DNA of 5,067 nucleotides, taken from the NCBI GenBank assembly GCA_025966255.1, contig JAOPVG010000084.1, positions 1 to 5,067 of the forward strand, written 5' to 3'. A program made the translations under genes and the position numbers. Of the stretch, positions 3,926-5,067 are shown in pieces (position 1 is the first letter of the stretch; each line of letters opens with the position of its first letter). The notes under the pieces are model-generated. The model saw nothing but the letters and a program-made list of their open reading frames with translations. It did not search any database and was not told where the DNA came from. This DNA comes from Jatrophihabitans sp. Its GTDB lineage: Bacteria > Actinomycetota > Actinomycetes > Mycobacteriales > Jatrophihabitantaceae.

Positions 3926-5067
3926 ATGCACGTTCGGCATCTCACCGTCTCGGATTTCCGCAGCTGGGTCAGCGCCGACGTCGCGTTCGATCCCGGGCCG
4001 ACCGTCCTCGTCGGGGCGAATGGCCAGGGCAAGACCAACCTCGTCGAGGCGCTGGGCTACCTGTCGACGCTGGGCAGTCACCGCGTCTCGTCGGATGCTC
4101 CGCTCGTCCGGGCCGGCGCCGAACGCGCCGTGATCCAGTCGGCGATCGTGGCCGACGGCCGCGAGTTGCGCGTGGAGATCGAGATCGTCCCGGGCAGGGC
4201 GAACCGCGGGAAGCTCAACGGGTCGCCGGTCAGTCGGCCGCGGGAGCTGCTCGGCGCTCTGCGTACCGTGCTGTTCGCGCCCGAGGATCTCGCCATCGTG
4301 CGGGGCGATCCGGGTGAGCGGCGTCGGTTCCTGGACGACCTGATCGTGGCGCGCACCCCGTGGCTGGCCGGCGTCCGCTCCGACTACGAGCGGGTACTCA
4401 AGCAGCGGGCGGCACTGTTGAAATCGGCCGGCGCGGCACGGCGCAACAGTGGCAGCGGCGACCTGCGGACCCTCGACGTCTGGGACGGCCACCTCGCGGC
4501 GCACGGGTCGCAGGTGTTGTGGGCGCGCCTGGCCGCCGTCCGGGCGCTGCGTCCCCACGCGGGCGCGGCCTACGCCCAGGTGGCTCCGACCAGCGCCGCC
4601 CTCACGCTCGGGTACGCGACCTCACTCGCCGCGTCGCTGCCCGAACTCGCCGAGCCCGATGCTGTTCCCGAGCCGGCCGTGTTGGAGGCGGCGCTGTTGG
4701 CGGAGTTGGCCAAGGCTCGCCCGGCCGAGCTCGAGCGCGGGGTCAACCTGGTCGGCCCGCATCGCGATGACCTCGAACTCGGCATCGGCGAGCTCCCGAT
4801 CCGCGGGTACGCCAGTCACGGCGAAGGGTGGTCGGCGGCGCTGTCCCTGCGCTTGGGCAGCTACGACCTGCTCCGCTCGGACGCCTTGCCCGGCGGCGAT
4901 CCGGTGCTGATCCTCGACGACGTCTTCGCCGAACTCGACGGCGACCGGCGTGAGCAGCTCGCCCTCGTGGCGAGCAAGGCCGAGCAGGCGGTCGTGACTG
5001 CGGCCGTCGCCGGCGACGTTCCGGAGCAGCTGCAAGGCGCGCGCTACGACGTGCACGAGGGGGCGGT
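3926..5067 (+). CDS. recF: DNA replication and repair protein RecF (3' end cut by window edge)
   Basis: RecF is an SMC-like ABC ATPase that binds gapped DNA with RecO and RecR and helps load RecA at stalled forks. The frame is open from ATG 3926 to the window end, giving 380 complete codons plus two bases; actinobacterial RecF is usually about 370-400 residues, so little is missing. Visible motifs are the N-terminus [14 protein letters not shown], Walker A GANGQGKT (30-37), a RecF signature in [19 protein letters not shown] (119-137), GPHRDD (277-282), the ABC signature SHGEGW (297-302), where E replaces the Q of many other RecF proteins as is common in actinobacteria, Walker B and D-loop [11 protein letters not shown] (328-338) and VVTAA (356-360). 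The start lies 11 bases after dnaN; no strong Shine-Dalgarno is visible, suggesting coupling to dnaN translation. No gnd-like gene separates the two, unlike in Streptomyces and some mycobacteria. Confidence 0.96.
   Translation, partial: MHVRHLTVSDFRSWVSADVAFDPGPTVLVGANGQGKTNLVEALGYLSTLGSHRVSSDAPLVRAGAERAVIQSAIVADGRELRVEIEIVPGRANRGKLNGSPVSRPRELLGALRTVLFAPEDLAIVRGDPGERRRFLDDLIVARTPWLAGVRSDYERVLKQRAALLKSAGAARRNSGSGDLRTLDVWDGHLAAHGSQVLWARLAAVRALRPHAGAAYAQVAPTSAALTLGYATSLAASLPELAEPDAVPEPAVLEAALLAELAKARPAELERGVNLVGPHRDDLELGIGELPIRGYASHGEGWSAALSLRLGSYDLLRSDALPGGDPVLILDDVFAELDGDRREQLALVASKAEQAVVTAAVAGDVPEQLQGARYDVHEGA

Noticed and set aside
3728..4558. A 276-codon minus-strand open frame across dnaN and recF
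   Set aside because: It spans two certain genes in antisense, resembles no family, and long antisense frames are common in DNA of this GC content.
1..5067. Insertion sequences, CRISPR arrays, tRNA or rRNA genes, phage or defence genes
   Set aside because: None is visible: no regularly spaced repeats, no transposase-like protein and no tRNA-like sequence; the window is fully accounted for by conserved origin-region genes and control DNA.

Overview
This is the chromosomal replication-origin neighbourhood of a high-GC Gram-positive bacterium (Actinomycetota). The evidence is the gene order (yidD)-rnpA-rpmH on the minus strand, then dnaA - origin - dnaN - recF on the plus strand, strongly GC-biased codon use, several GTG starts, DnaA boxes of the TTGTCCACA type, and proteins of the actinobacterial form (45-residue L34, DnaA with FEWG and CRELT motifs, RecF with SHGEGW as its ABC signature). 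dnaN and recF are adjacent with no gnd-like gene between them. The L34 and DnaN sequences look to me less like Mycobacterium or Corynebacterium and more like lineages such as Nakamurella, Geodermatophilus or Sporichthya, but this is an impression from memory and I do not name a genus.

Layout. Bases 1-521 (minus strand) hold the first codons of a probable yidD, the complete rnpA (protein part of RNase P) and the complete rpmH (ribosomal protein L34), read leftward. Bases 522-976 are a 455-base divergent control region. It holds a candidate rpmH promoter, a good candidate dnaA promoter, an 8-bp inverted repeat just after that promoter, and a DnaA-box cluster suited to autoregulation. Bases 977-2428 encode DnaA. 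Bases 2429-2780 are the non-coding oriC with at least seven DnaA-box-like sites, moderately AT-enriched flanks and a perfect 14-bp palindrome. Bases 2781-3914 encode the sliding clamp DnaN. recF starts 11 bases later and runs off the right edge of the window, missing only its last residues.

How the parts work together. DnaA made from the middle gene binds the boxes in oriC to open the duplex, and probably binds its own upstream region to limit its synthesis. DnaN is loaded as the clamp at the new forks. RecF acts at gapped DNA behind forks. L34, RNase P protein and YidD belong to the translation, RNA-processing and membrane-insertion cluster that conventionally sits on the other side of the origin.

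The gene content is ordinary and I see no new gene system. The most interesting signal is in the non-coding DNA. A three-box DnaA module with a strict 12-base repeat appears twice, once upstream of dnaA and once at the dnaA-side edge of oriC. Its central dyad is conserved through paired base changes. The origin boxes also favour C at box position 2 (TCGTCCACA), whereas the dnaA promoter carries the perfect TTGTCCACA.
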